This document shows, in pieces, positions 27,218 through 36,512 of a stretch of 64,000 nucleotides of DNA. The number at the start of each line of letters is the position of its first letter. Position 1 is the first letter of the stretch. Source of the DNA: Streptomyces rhizoryzae. Its GTDB lineage: Bacteria; Actinomycetota; Actinomycetes; Streptomycetales; Streptomycetaceae. Made by a program: the position numbers and the translations under genes. Under the pieces are notes generated by a model that was not told the origin of the DNA, searched no databases, and worked only from the letters and a program-made list of their open reading frames with translations. The DNA lies in the NCBI RefSeq assembly GCF_023155275.1, contig NZ_JALMUV010000034.1:28032-92031 (forward strand), read 5' to 3'.

Positions 27218-29020
27218 ATGGCCGCCAACCTCGTCAATCTGGAAGCCGTCGACAAGGTGTACGGGACGCGTGCGCTGCTCGACGGCGTCTCCCTCGGGGT
27301 CAACGAGGGGGACCGGATCGGCGTCGTGGGCCGCAACGGCGACGGCAAGACCACGCTGATCCGGATTCTGGCCAAGCTGGAGTCCGCCGACGCCGGGCGG
27401 GTCACGCACGCCGGTGACCTGCGGCTCGGGGTGCTGACGCAGCACGATTCGCTGGATCCGGCCGCGACGATCCGGCACGAGGTGATCGGGGATCTCGCCG
27501 ATCACGAGTGGGCCGGGAACGCCAAGATCCGGGACGTGCTGACCGGGCTGTTCGGGGACCTGCACCTGCCGGGGTTCACGCAGGGGCTGGACACCGTCAT
27601 CGGGCCGCTGTCCGGTGGTGAGCGGCGGCGGATCGCGCTGGCCAAGCTGCTGATCGCCGAGCAGGACCTGATCGTGCTGGACGAGCCCACCAACCACCTC
27701 GACGTGGAGGGCATCTCGTGGCTGGCCCGGCACCTGGCGGCGCGGCGGTCCGCGCTGGTCGTGGTCACCCACGACCGGTGGTTCCTGGACCAGGTGGCGA
27801 CGCGGATGTGGGACGTCCAGCGCGGCACCGTCCACGAGTACGAGGGCGGCTACTCCGACTACGTCTTCGCGCGCGCCGAGCGGGAGCGGATCGCGGCGAC
27901 GGAGGAGGCCAAGCGGCAGAACCTCATGCGCAAGGAGCTGGCGTGGCTGCGGCGCGGTGCGCCGGCCCGCACCAGCAAGCCGCGGTTCCGGATCGAGGCG
28001 GCCAACGAGCTGATCGCGGACGTGCCGCCGCCGCGGGACAGCTCGGAGCTGATGAAGTTCGCCAGTTCGCGGCTGGGCAAGACGGTCTTCGAGCTGGCGG
28101 ACGTGACCGTCCAGGCCGGGCCGAAGGTGCTGCTCAAGCACCTGACGTGGCAGCTGGGGCCGGGCGACCGGATCGGTCTGGTCGGCGTCAACGGCGCGGG
28201 CAAGACCTCGCTGCTGCGGACGCTGGAGGCGGCGGCCCGCAGCGGCGGCGAGCGCCAGCCGGTGGCCGGGAAGGTCGTGGTCGGCAAGACCGTGAAGCTG
28301 GCCTACCTCTCGCAGGAGGTCGCGGAGCTGAACCCGGCGCTGCGGGTGCTGGAGGCCGTCCAGCAGGTGCGGGACCGGGTCGATCTCGGCAAGGGCCGGG
28401 AGATGACCGCGGGGCAGCTGTGCGAGAAGTTCGGCTTCACGAAGGAGAAGCAGTGGACGCCGGTCGGTGATCTGTCCGGTGGTGAGCGGCGGCGGCTCCA
28501 GCTGCTGCGGCTGCTGATGGACGAGCCGAACGTGCTGTTCCTGGACGAGCCGACCAACGACCTCGACATCGAGACGCTGACGCAGCTGGAGGACCTGCTC
28601 GACGGCTGGCCGGGGTCGATGATCGTCATCAGCCACGACCGGTACTTCGTCGAGCGGACGACGGACCGGGTGTTCGCGCTGCTGGGTGACGCGGCGCTGC
28701 GGATGCTGCCGCGCGGTCTGGACGAGTATCTGGAGCGGCGGCAGAAGGTGATCGACGCGGCGGCGCCCGCGCCCGCGCAGCCGGCCGCCGCGGCGCCGAA
28801 GAAGCCGGCCGCCGCCAACCGCGCGGCGCAGAAGGAGCTCCAGCGCATCGAGCGCCAGCTGGACCGGATCGGGGAGCAGGAGGCGGCGCTGCACACGCGG
28901 ATGGCCGAGCACGCCACCGACTTCGAGAAGGTCGCCGGCATGGACGCGGAACTGCGCGAACTGGGCGCCAAGCGCGAGGAGTTGGAGCTGCGCTGGCTGG
29001 AGCTGGCGGAGGACGCGTGA
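27218..29020 (+). CDS. ABC-F family ATPase (Uup/EttA-like)
   Basis: 600-aa soluble protein with two ABC domains and no membrane segments. First Walker A GRNGDGKTTL (about residues 38-47), signature LSGGERRRIALAKLL, Walker B IVLDEPTNHLD. Second Walker A GVNGAGKTSL (about 325), signature LSGGERRRLQLLRLL, Walker B LFLDEPTNDLD. A basic linker joins them, and the last 65 residues form a charged coiled coil like the Uup C-terminal domain. ABC-F proteins act on the ribosome; some give antibiotic resistance, but the coiled-coil tail and core position suggest a housekeeping role. ATG 27218 has a strong AGGAG ribosome site. Confidence 0.92.
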   Translation: MAANLVNLEAVDKVYGTRALLDGVSLGVNEGDRIGVVGRNGDGKTTLIRILAKLESADAGRVTHAGDLRLGVLTQHDSLDPAATIRHEVIGDLADHEWAGNAKIRDVLTGLFGDLHLPGFTQGLDTVIGPLSGGERRRIALAKLLIAEQDLIVLDEPTNHLDVEGISWLARHLAARRSALVVVTHDRWFLDQVATRMWDVQRGTVHEYEGGYSDYVFARAERERIAATEEAKRQNLMRKELAWLRRGAPARTSKPRFRIEAANELIADVPPPRDSSELMKFASSRLGKTVFELADVTVQAGPKVLLKHLTWQLGPGDRIGLVGVNGAGKTSLLRTLEAAARSGGERQPVAGKVVVGKTVKLAYLSQEVAELNPALRVLEAVQQVRDRVDLGKGREMTAGQLCEKFGFTKEKQWTPVGDLSGGERRRLQLLRLLMDEPNVLFLDEPTNDLDIETLTQLEDLLDGWPGSMIVISHDRYFVERTTDRVFALLGDAALRMLPRGLDEYLERRQKVIDAAAPAPAQPAAAAPKKPAAANRAAQKELQRIERQLDRIGEQEAALHTRMAEHATDFEKVAGMDAELRELGAKREELELRWLELAEDA

Positions 29021-29241
29021 CGCGCGCCGGGTGAGCTTCCGGTGGCCGCCGGGCAGGCCCGGCGGCCACCGCTTCCGGACCGCCGGCGGGGCCGGCAGGG
29101 GCGGCTATCGGCCCCGATTGGTCTGGATTCCCGCGTTCCGGTGGTCTTCTCCCGCCTATGGGGCGCGCTTCGGCAGCCGAGCGTGTAGCTTCCCGGGAAC
29201 ACCCGGCGCGATGGGGCAGTGGGGGAGTTGAGGGGGTCGGC

Positions 29242-29940
29242 ATGGGCGTGCGGCTCATGGTGGTCGACGATCACCGTCTGCTCGCCGAGGCGCTCGCCTC
29301 GGCCCTGAAGCTGCGCGGGCACCGCGTGCTGGCGGCCGCGGCGCCCAGTGCGGGGGCCGCGGAGCTGGTGGTGAGCCGGGCGCCGGAGGTGTGCCTGCTG
29401 GGCACCGCGGGACCGGACGGGCCGGGCGTCTTCGACCCGGTTGTACGGATCAAGAAGGAGCGGCCGCAGGTCGCCGTGGTGGTGCTCGGCCCGGTGCCCA
29501 GCCCGCGCGGGATCGCCGCCGCCTTCGCCGCCGGGGCCTCCGGCTACGTCCGCAACGACGAGCGCATCGAGGGCGTCGAACGGGCGATGCTCAAGGCGCG
29601 GGCGGGGGAGGCGGCGGTCGCCCCGCAACTCCTTCAGCAGGCGTTCGAGGAGCTGCTGCACCCGGCCGCGCAGCCGGACGACGAGGGCGCGCGGCTGCTG
29701 TCGCTGCTCACCCCGCGCGAGGTGGAGGTGCTGATCCGGGTGGCCGAGGGAGAGGACACCCGGGTCATCGCGGCGGGGATGGACATCGCGCCGAGCACCG
29801 CCCGCACCCACGTGCAGCGGGTGCTGATGAAGCTGGAGGTGGGCTCCCGGCTGGAGGCGGCCGCGCTGGCCGCCCGGACCGGCCTGCTGGAGCGGGTCCA
29901 GCGGGGTCAGCCGGCGGTGCCGCCGCGGCCGTCGTCCTGA
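29242..29940 (+). CDS. LuxR-family regulator with degenerate receiver domain
   Basis: 232 aa. N-terminal receiver-like domain (LMVVDDHRLLAEALASALK) and C-terminal LuxR/NarL helix-turn-helix (about residues 150-215; LTPREVEVLIRVAEGEDTRVIA, then TARTHVQRVLMKLEV). The acidic pair VDD is kept, but the phospho-acceptor Asp is replaced: EVCLLGTAGPD has Gly where Asp should stand, and the conserved Lys is also changed (GYVRND). It therefore probably works without phosphorylation. No histidine kinase gene is adjacent. Its 3' end overlaps the convergent small membrane-protein gene by 34 bases. Confidence 0.88.
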   Translation: MGVRLMVVDDHRLLAEALASALKLRGHRVLAAAAPSAGAAELVVSRAPEVCLLGTAGPDGPGVFDPVVRIKKERPQVAVVVLGPVPSPRGIAAAFAAGASGYVRNDERIEGVERAMLKARAGEAAVAPQLLQQAFEELLHPAAQPDDEGARLLSLLTPREVEVLIRVAEGEDTRVIAAGMDIAPSTARTHVQRVLMKLEVGSRLEAAALAARTGLLERVQRGQPAVPPRPSS

Positions 29941-30218
29941 CCGTCCGGCCGCCCGTCCGGCTCCGCCGCGGCCGGCCGCAGGGCCAGCCAGGCCAGGAAG
30001 AACACCCCGAGCGCGAGCATGCCTAGGCCCGTCCACAGGTTGATGTTGACGCCCTGGGCCTTGCGCAGGTCGGCGTCGGAGGCGGTCAGCCCGGCGACGG
30101 TGACGATGACGCCGTAGAGGGTGAACAGACCGCCGATGATGCGCCGGATGTCGAAGAGCCGGGCGGCGGTGGCCGACTGGCGCTCCAGCTCGCTCACTTC
30201 GTCGTGCAGTTCGGACAT
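29907..30218 (-). CDS. Small two-helix membrane protein
   Basis: 103 aa. Acidic N-terminal helix (MSELHDEVSELERQS), then two hydrophobic segments, about residues 27-46 (IIGGLFTLYGVIVTVAGLTA) and 62-82 (LWTGLGMLALGVFFLAWLAL), then an acidic Gly-rich tail. Lies 19 bases upstream (in the direction of transcription, downstream) of the SSS symporter stop on the same strand, so it is likely the last gene of that transcript and may be an accessory subunit, as small membrane proteins often are for SSS symporters. No known function. Confidence 0.75.
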   Translation of the reverse strand: MSELHDEVSELERQSATAARLFDIRRIIGGLFTLYGVIVTVAGLTASDADLRKAQGVNINLWTGLGMLALGVFFLAWLALRPAAAEPDGRPDGQDDGRGGTAG

Positions 30219-30237
30219 GGCGGGGTCTCCGGTCGGG

Positions 30238-31905
30238 TCAGAGCGAGTAGGGCAGGTAGCAGAGCGCGGCGAGGACGAGGGCGCCCCAGCCGAGCAGCGC
30301 GGGCTTGCGGTACCAGGCGTCGTCGCCCTCGGCGGGCGGCTCCTCCAGGCCGGGTGCGGTGGTCCCGTAGACGAGTCCGGCGAGTTCGGCCTGCGGCTTG
30401 GGCTCGGTGAAGAGGGTGACCACCACCATGACCAGCGCGCCGGCGACGAAGCCGACGATCGCCGAGACGAAGTTGGCACCCTGGTCGGTGGGTATGGAGA
30501 TGACGCCCTGCTTGTAGATCCAGAAGTAGTTGACCATCGCCGCGGTGGTGCCCGCGAGCAGGCCCCAGACACCGGACTTCATCGAGGCCCGCTTCCAGAA
30601 CATGCCGATGATGAACACCACGAACATCGGCACGTTGAAGAAGGAGAACAGGGTCTGGAGGTAGCCCATGATGTTGGAGAACGACGAGGCGATGAAGGCG
30701 GTGCCGATGGAGGCCAGCACGCCGATCGCGGTGATCAGGCGGCCGAAGCGCAGGTAGTAGGCGTCGGGCCGGCCGGTCTTCACGTACTTGGCCCAGATGT
30801 CGTAGGTGAAGACGGTGTTGAACGACGAGACGTTGGCGGCCATCCCGGCCATGAAGGCGGCGAGCAGGCCGGTGACGGCCAGGCCCAGGACGCCGTTGGG
30901 CAGCAGCTCCTGCATGAGGTAGGGGATCGCGTCGTTGTACTGGAGGCCGTCCGGGGCGCCGATCTTCGGCACCAGCACGGCGGCGACCAGGCCCGGGATC
31001 ATCACCAGGAAGACGATGAACATCTTCGGGAAGGCGGCGATCAGCGGGGTGCGCCGGGCGGCGGAGAGGTTCTTCGCGGACAGCGCGCGCTGCACCTCGG
31101 CGAAGTTGGTGGTCCAGTAGCCGAAGGAGAGCACGAAGCCCAGGCCGAGGATGATGGTCAGCCAGTTGGCGCCGAGCGGGTTGGCCTGGCCGATGCCCGT
31201 ACCGCCCCAGGCGGTCAGGAAGTTGCCGCCGTGCGCGGTGGTCAGCGCGTGGGTCAGGCCGTCCCAGCCGCCGACCCGCTTGAGGCCGAGGAGGGCCAGC
31301 GGGATGAGCGCGGCGAGGATGACGAAGAACTGGAGCACCTCGTTGTAGATCGCCGAGGAGAGCCCGCCGATGGTGATGTACGCCAGCACGAACAGCCCGG
31401 CGACGACGATGGCCACCCACTGCGGCCAGCCCAGCAGCGCCTCGACGACGATCGACAGCGCGTAGAGGTTCACGCCCGCGATCAGCACGGCGGCGAAGGC
31501 GAACAGCACCGAGCTGAGCAGGTGCGCCGACCTGTCGAAGCGCTGGAGCAGGAACTCCGGTACGGAGCGGACCTTGGAGCGGTAGTAGAACGGCATCATC
31601 ACCAGGCCCAGGAAGACCATGGCCGGGATGGCGCCGATCCAGTACCAGTGCACCACCGCGACGCCGTACTGGGCGCCGGTCGCCGCCATGCCCAGGATCT
31701 CGGTGGCGCCGAGGTTGGCGGCGACGAAGGCCAGGCCGGTGACCCAGGCGGGCAGCGACCGCCCGGAGAGGAAGAAGTCCAGGCTCGTCCGCACGCTGCG
31801 CCGGGCGGCGAAGCCGATCCCGAGGACGACGAGGAAGTAGAGGGCCAGGATCGCGTAGTCCAGCCCGTTGGTCGGGAGTCGTAGCCCTGCGGCCAGAGTG
31901 ATCAT
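30238..31905 (-). CDS. Sodium:solute symporter (SSS/SGLT family), probable galactose transporter
   Basis: 555 aa from ATG 31905, which has a GAAAGAGGG ribosome site. About 13-14 hydrophobic helices. SSS features include FFLSGRSLPAWVTGLAFVAANLGATE (about residues 45-70), FGYWTTNFAEVQRALSAKN and AGMAANVSSFNTVFTYDIW. The gene is divergent from galT-galE-galK across a 300-base region, and by position it is the natural candidate for sugar uptake (Na+-coupled galactose or galactoside). Substrate is inferred from context only. Confidence 0.88.
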   Translation of the reverse strand: MITLAAGLRLPTNGLDYAILALYFLVVLGIGFAARRSVRTSLDFFLSGRSLPAWVTGLAFVAANLGATEILGMAATGAQYGVAVVHWYWIGAIPAMVFLGLVMMPFYYRSKVRSVPEFLLQRFDRSAHLLSSVLFAFAAVLIAGVNLYALSIVVEALLGWPQWVAIVVAGLFVLAYITIGGLSSAIYNEVLQFFVILAALIPLALLGLKRVGGWDGLTHALTTAHGGNFLTAWGGTGIGQANPLGANWLTIILGLGFVLSFGYWTTNFAEVQRALSAKNLSAARRTPLIAAFPKMFIVFLVMIPGLVAAVLVPKIGAPDGLQYNDAIPYLMQELLPNGVLGLAVTGLLAAFMAGMAANVSSFNTVFTYDIWAKYVKTGRPDAYYLRFGRLITAIGVLASIGTAFIASSFSNIMGYLQTLFSFFNVPMFVVFIIGMFWKRASMKSGVWGLLAGTTAAMVNYFWIYKQGVISIPTDQGANFVSAIVGFVAGALVMVVVTLFTEPKPQAELAGLVYGTTAPGLEEPPAEGDDAWYRKPALLGWGALVLAALCYLPYSL

Positions 31906-32205
31906 GGGCCCTCTTTCCGGGTGTGCAGGCGTGTCGGGGCATGGCGCGGCGCGCGCGGTGGCGCGGCGTGTGCGGATGCGCGGGAATCGAACGCACAAAA
32001 ACGTACGCACGGATGGCCGAAAATTGAAGAGTTTTGTTCGTTTCAGATGATCGATCATGCGTGCCGTTCGAGGCTCGCTGCCGCTTGTGCGGGGGTTTGC
32101 CCGGGATTCGACGGCGCGTTGACGGCGCTGTTGGGTTGTGCTTCATTGTGTTTGTTTGTGTTGACGCGGCGGTGGTGGTGCGGCCGCCACGGTGAGGAGC
32201 TTCCG
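31906..32205. promoter_or_regulatory. Divergent control region between SSS symporter and gal operon
   Basis: 300 bases, clearly richer in A/T than the surroundings around 31990-32060 and 32130-32165. A perfect 12-base palindrome ATGATCGATCAT lies at 32047-32058, next to an A/T-rich segment (GAAGAGTTTTGTTCG). The S. lividans gal operon is known to start at a galactose-inducible promoter here (galP1), so a shared operator for both directions is plausible. No gene. Confidence 0.5.
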
Positions 32206-33249
32206 GTGAAGAAGACGACGACCCGGCTCGCGGACGGCCGGGAGCTGATCTACTACGACGCGTCCGACGCCGCCGTCCGCGCCACCCTCGACCCGCGCCC
32301 CCTCGACCCGGTCACCACCGCCTCCGAACTCCGTCGCGACCGGCTCCTCGGCGACACCGTCGCCATCGCCTCGCACCGCCAGGGCCGCACCTACCACCCC
32401 CCGGCCGACGCCTGCCCCCTGTGCCCCTCCGGCCCCGGCCGCCACACCGAGATCCCCGCCGACGGCTACGACGTCGCCGTTTTCGAGAACCGCTTCCCCT
32501 CCCTGGCCGGCGGCCACGGCCGCTGCGAGGTCGTCTGCTTCACCCCCGACCACGACGCCTCGTTCGCCGACCTCACCGCGGAGCAGGCCGCCCTGGTCCT
32601 CGACGCCTGGACCGACCGCACCGCGGAACTCTCCCAACTCCCGGACGTGGCACAGGTGTTCTGCTTCGAGAACCGCGGCGCCGAGATCGGCGTCACGCTC
32701 GGCCACCCGCACGGCCAGATCTACGCCTACCCGTTCACCACCCCGCGCACCGAGCGGATGCTCACCGCCCTGGCCGACCACCACGCCGCCACCGGCCGCA
32801 ACCTCTTCGACGACGTGCTCGCCGAGGAGCGCGCCGACGGCCGCCGCCTCGTCCTCGACGGGGACCACTGGACGGCCTTCGTCCCGTACGCCGCGCACTG
32901 GCCCTACGAGGTGCACCTCTACCCCAAGCGCCGGGTCCCCGACCTGCTCGCCCTCGACGAGCCGGCGCGCACAGAGTTCCCACAGCTCTACCTGGAACTC
33001 TTGCGCCGGTTCGACCGGATCTTCGGCCCGGACGCGCCCCCGACGCCGTACATCTCCGCCTGGCACCAGGCGCCCGTGCACGCCGCGGACCGCGACCGGT
33101 TCGCGCTCCACCTCGAGCTCTTCACCATCCGCAGGACTCCCGGCAAGCTGAAGTTCCTGGCGGGTTCGGAGTCCGGCATGAACGTGTTCATCAACGATGT
33201 GCCGCCGGAGGCCGCGGCCGAACGACTGCGAGAGGTAGCGAGCGAGTAA
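32206..33249 (+). CDS. galT: Galactose-1-phosphate uridylyltransferase
   Basis: Leloir-pathway enzyme: galactose-1-P + UDP-glucose to UDP-galactose + glucose-1-P. 347 aa from GTG 32206 with GAGGAG upstream. Zinc-site residues in CPLCPSGPG (about 66-74), FENRFPSL, and the active-site nucleophile in GHPHGQIYAYPF (about residues 165-177), where the second His is uridylylated. The stop TAA shares its last base with the galE ATG (TAATG). Confidence 0.96.
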   Translation: MKKTTTRLADGRELIYYDASDAAVRATLDPRPLDPVTTASELRRDRLLGDTVAIASHRQGRTYHPPADACPLCPSGPGRHTEIPADGYDVAVFENRFPSLAGGHGRCEVVCFTPDHDASFADLTAEQAALVLDAWTDRTAELSQLPDVAQVFCFENRGAEIGVTLGHPHGQIYAYPFTTPRTERMLTALADHHAATGRNLFDDVLAEERADGRRLVLDGDHWTAFVPYAAHWPYEVHLYPKRRVPDLLALDEPARTEFPQLYLELLRRFDRIFGPDAPPTPYISAWHQAPVHAADRDRFALHLELFTIRRTPGKLKFLAGSESGMNVFINDVPPEAAAERLREVASE

Positions 33250-34199
33250 TGGGCAAGTACCTGGTCACGGGTGGTGCGGGATACGTCGGCAGCGTCGTCG
33301 CCCAGCACCTCCTGGAGGCGGACCACGAGGTCACCGTCCTCGACAACCTCTCCACCGGCTTCCGGTCGGGCGTCCCGGACGGCGCCGCGTTCATCGAGGG
33401 CGACCTCCGCGACGCGGCGAAGTGGCTCGACGCCTCCTACGACGCGGTGCTGCACTTCGCCGCGTTCTCGCAGGTCGGTGAGTCCGTCGCGCGGCCCGAG
33501 AAGTACTGGGAGAACAACGTCGGCGGCACCATGGCGCTGCTGGCCGCGATGCGCGCGGCGGGCGTGGGCACGCTGGTCTTCTCCTCCACCGCGGCCACCT
33601 ACGGCGAGCCGGTGCACACCCCGATCACCGAGACCGACCCGACGGCCCCCACCTCCCCCTACGGGGCGACCAAGCTCGCCGTCGACCACATGATCGGCGG
33701 CGCGGCCGCGGCCCACGGGCTCGCCGCCGTCTCGCTGCGCTACTTCAACGTCGCGGGCGCGTACGGCGGTTGCGGTGAGCGCCACGACCCCGAGTCGCAC
33801 CTCATCCCGCTCGTCCTCCAGGTCGCCCGGGGCAAGCGCGAGGCGATCTCCGTCTACGGGGACGACTACCCGACCCCGGACGGCACCTGCGTCCGCGACT
33901 ACATCCACGTCGCCGACCTCGCCGAGGCGCACCTGCTGGCGCTGGCCGCAGCGAAGCCCGGGGAGCACCTCATCTGCAACCTCGGCAACGGCAACGGCTT
34001 CTCCGTCCGGGAGGTCATCGAGACCGTCCGCCGGGTCACCGGCCACCCGGTGCCCGAGATCACCGCGCCGCGCCGGCCCGGCGACCCGGCCGTCCTGGTC
34101 GCCTCCGCCCGCACCGCCCGCGACCGCCTCGGCTGGCACCCCCGCCGCCCCGACCTCACCACGATCGTCGCGGACGCCTGGACGTTCGCCAACCGCTGA
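33249..34199 (+). CDS. galE: UDP-glucose 4-epimerase
   Basis: Interconverts UDP-glucose and UDP-galactose. 316 aa extended-SDR enzyme. NAD motif GGAGYVGS at residues 8-15, catalytic SSTAATYG and YxxxK as SPYGATK (about 138-144), and substrate-loop YFNVAGAY. Overlaps galT by one base and is followed by galK after 88 bases. In S. lividans a second, constitutive promoter precedes galE; nothing here decides whether this holds. Confidence 0.96.
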   Translation: MGKYLVTGGAGYVGSVVAQHLLEADHEVTVLDNLSTGFRSGVPDGAAFIEGDLRDAAKWLDASYDAVLHFAAFSQVGESVARPEKYWENNVGGTMALLAAMRAAGVGTLVFSSTAATYGEPVHTPITETDPTAPTSPYGATKLAVDHMIGGAAAAHGLAAVSLRYFNVAGAYGGCGERHDPESHLIPLVLQVARGKREAISVYGDDYPTPDGTCVRDYIHVADLAEAHLLALAAAKPGEHLICNLGNGNGFSVREVIETVRRVTGHPVPEITAPRRPGDPAVLVASARTARDRLGWHPRRPDLTTIVADAWTFANR

Positions 34200-34287
34200 G
34201 CGGCCCGGAAGCCCCCGCCCGTCCGGCGCGTCGAGCCGGGGCCCGGGGCGGAGCCCCGGCAGCAGACCGCAGTACGAAGGAGCCCAC

Positions 34288-35466
34288 GTGACCGCGACCG
34301 ACCCGGCGCAGGCCGCCCACCGCACCGCGGCGGAGTTCCGCGCCCTCTACGGGACGGAGCCCACCGGCATCTGGGCCGCCCCCGGCCGCGTCAACCTCAT
34401 CGGTGAGCACACCGACTACAACGACGGCTTCGTGATGCCCCTGGCCCTCCCGCACACCACCCTCGCCGCCGCCGCGCCCCGCACCGACGGGGTGCTGCGG
34501 CTGCACTCCGCCGGCGCCCCCGGCGGCATCGTGGAACTCCGCCCCGAGGACCTCCGCCCCCGCCCCGGCGCGGACTGGTCCGCCTACCCGGCCGGCGTCG
34601 TCTGGGCCATGCGGGAGGCCGGCCTGCCGGTCGGCGGCGCCGACCTGCACGTCACCAGCACCGTCCCGCTCGGCGCCGGCCTGTCCTCCTCCGCCGCCCT
34701 GGAGGTCGCCACCGCCCTCGCCCTCGACGCGCTGCACGGCCTGGGCCTGTCCCGCGAGGAGCTGGCCCGCCTCGCCCAGCGCGCCGAGAACGCCTACGTC
34801 GGCGTGCCCTGCGGGATCATGGACCAGACCGCCGCCGCCTGCTGCACCGCCGGCCACGCCCTCTTCCTGGACACCCGCGACCTGACCCAGCGTCAGGTCG
34901 CGTTCGACGCCGCGGCGCACGGGCTGCGCCTCCTCGTCGTCGACACCCGCGTCCGCCACCAGCTCGGCGACGGCGCGTACGCACAGCGGCGCGCCGGATG
35001 CGAACGTGCCGCGCGGGCGCTCGGCGTGCGCGCCCTGCGCGACGTCCCCCACGCGCATCTGCCCGACGCCCTCGCCGCCCTCGCCGGCGAACCCGGCCTG
35101 CGCCCCCTCGTCCGCCACATCGTCACCGAGAACCACCGCGTCGAGCAGGCCGTCGCCCACCTCGACGCCGGCCGCCCGCACGCCCTCGGCCCGCTGCTCA
35201 CCGCCTCCCACGCCTCCCTCCGCGACGACTTCGCGGTCTCCTGCCCCGAACTCGACCTGGCCGCCGACACCGCCGACGCCGCCGGCGCGCTCGGCGCCCG
35301 GATGACCGGCGGCGGCTTCGGCGGCTCCGCCCTGGTCCTCGTCGAGGAGGCCGCCGCGGCCACCGTCGCCAAGGCGGTGGACGCCGCGTTCGCCGCCGCC
35401 GGGTACACCGCGCCGCGGATCTTCCCCGCCGTGCCCGGCCCCGGCGCCCGCCGCCTCACTCCCTGA
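34288..35466 (+). CDS. galK: Galactokinase
   Basis: GHMP-family kinase phosphorylating galactose at C1; 392 aa from GTG 34288 with AAGGAG ribosome site. Galactokinase signature GRVNLIGEHTDYNDGFVMP (about residues 27-45), ATP loop PLGAGLSSSAALEVA (about 125-139) and C-terminal MTGGGFGGSALVLV. Third gene of galTEK. Confidence 0.96.
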   Translation: MTATDPAQAAHRTAAEFRALYGTEPTGIWAAPGRVNLIGEHTDYNDGFVMPLALPHTTLAAAAPRTDGVLRLHSAGAPGGIVELRPEDLRPRPGADWSAYPAGVVWAMREAGLPVGGADLHVTSTVPLGAGLSSSAALEVATALALDALHGLGLSREELARLAQRAENAYVGVPCGIMDQTAAACCTAGHALFLDTRDLTQRQVAFDAAAHGLRLLVVDTRVRHQLGDGAYAQRRAGCERAARALGVRALRDVPHAHLPDALAALAGEPGLRPLVRHIVTENHRVEQAVAHLDAGRPHALGPLLTASHASLRDDFAVSCPELDLAADTADAAGALGARMTGGGFGGSALVLVEEAAAATVAKAVDAAFAAAGYTAPRIFPAVPGPGARRLTP

Positions 35467-35715
35467 CGCCCCCGCGCGCCCCCGACGCGCGCCCGGCCCC
35501 CCGCCACTTTCGTCAATCACCTTCCGCCGCCGCACCCCGTCCGTACGCTGTCACCAGCGCCGGTGGGGGCCGGCGCCGAGCAGGGGGCGGGCCCGTCGGG
35601 GCGCCGCGCCCGGGGCGGGGGCCAGCGGTCCGCGGCACCGGCCGCGCGGCCGAGGCGATCTTCAAACCGGGCGCCGTGCCCGCTATGGTCCGTTCACCGA
35701 GACAGGGGGTCTTGC

Positions 35716-36501
35716 GTGCAACGCATCCGGGTTCTGGTGGTCGATGACCACCGCATCTTCGCCGAGTCCCTGGCGGCCGCACTGGCCGCGGAAGTGGACG
35801 TGGACGTCACCGCGGCCGGCAGCGCCCCGGCGGCCCTGCGCACACTGGACCGGGCCGCGGCCGACGGCCGCCGCTTCGACGTCCTCCTGGCCGACGCCGA
35901 CCTCGCCGCACCGCTGCTCGCGGTCCCCGCCCAGGGACCCGCCCGCGACGGCACCCCCCGCGACAGCCCGCCCCGCGGCTGCCCGCTGGACGGCATCGCG
36001 CTCGTCTCCGGCCTGCGCGGCAGCCACCCCTACCTGCGGACCGTGGTCCTGGCCGACCGCGACGACCCGCGCCGCGCCGCCGCCGCCCTCCAGGCCGGCG
36101 CCTCCGGCTGGGTCGCCAAGGACTCCTCGCTCTCCCGGCTGCTGGCCGTCATCCGCGGCGTCCTGCGCGACGAGACCCACCTCCCGCCCGCGCTGCTCAC
36201 CGGCGTCCTGCGGGAGCTGACCGCGGCCCGCCGGCACCGCACCGAGAGCGAACGGCTGGTGGAGTCGCTGACCCCGCGCGAACGCGAGGTGCTGCGCTGC
36301 ATGGTCGCGGGCCTGGGCCGCAAGGCGGTCGCCGAACGCCTCTTCCTCTCCCCGCACACCGTCCGCACCCACATGCAGAACGTGCTGGGCAAGCTCGGCG
36401 TGCACTCCACCCTCGCCGCGGTCGCCCTGGCCCGCCGGGCCGGCGTCGGCCCCGCCGACCTCGAACCGGCCACCGCGGGCTCCACCCTCACCGCACCCTG
36501 A
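35716..36501 (+). CDS. LuxR-family response regulator with inserted loop in receiver
   Basis: 261 aa from GTG 35716 with AGGGGG upstream. Receiver begins IRVLVVDDHRIFAESLAAAL; the expected phospho-acceptor Asp is present in FDVLLADADL (about residue 57) and the Lys in GWVAKDSS. A ~24-residue Pro/Gly/Arg-rich insertion (about 62-90) follows the phosphorylation site, which lengthens the loop that usually transmits the signal. C-terminal LuxR HTH about residues 190-250 (LTPREREVLRCMVAGLGRKAVA, then LSPHTVRTHMQNVLGKLGV). No kinase nearby; target unknown. Confidence 0.9.
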   Translation: MQRIRVLVVDDHRIFAESLAAALAAEVDVDVTAAGSAPAALRTLDRAAADGRRFDVLLADADLAAPLLAVPAQGPARDGTPRDSPPRGCPLDGIALVSGLRGSHPYLRTVVLADRDDPRRAAAALQAGASGWVAKDSSLSRLLAVIRGVLRDETHLPPALLTGVLRELTAARRHRTESERLVESLTPREREVLRCMVAGLGRKAVAERLFLSPHTVRTHMQNVLGKLGVHSTLAAVALARRAGVGPADLEPATAGSTLTAP

Positions 36502-36512
36502 ACCGGCCGGCC

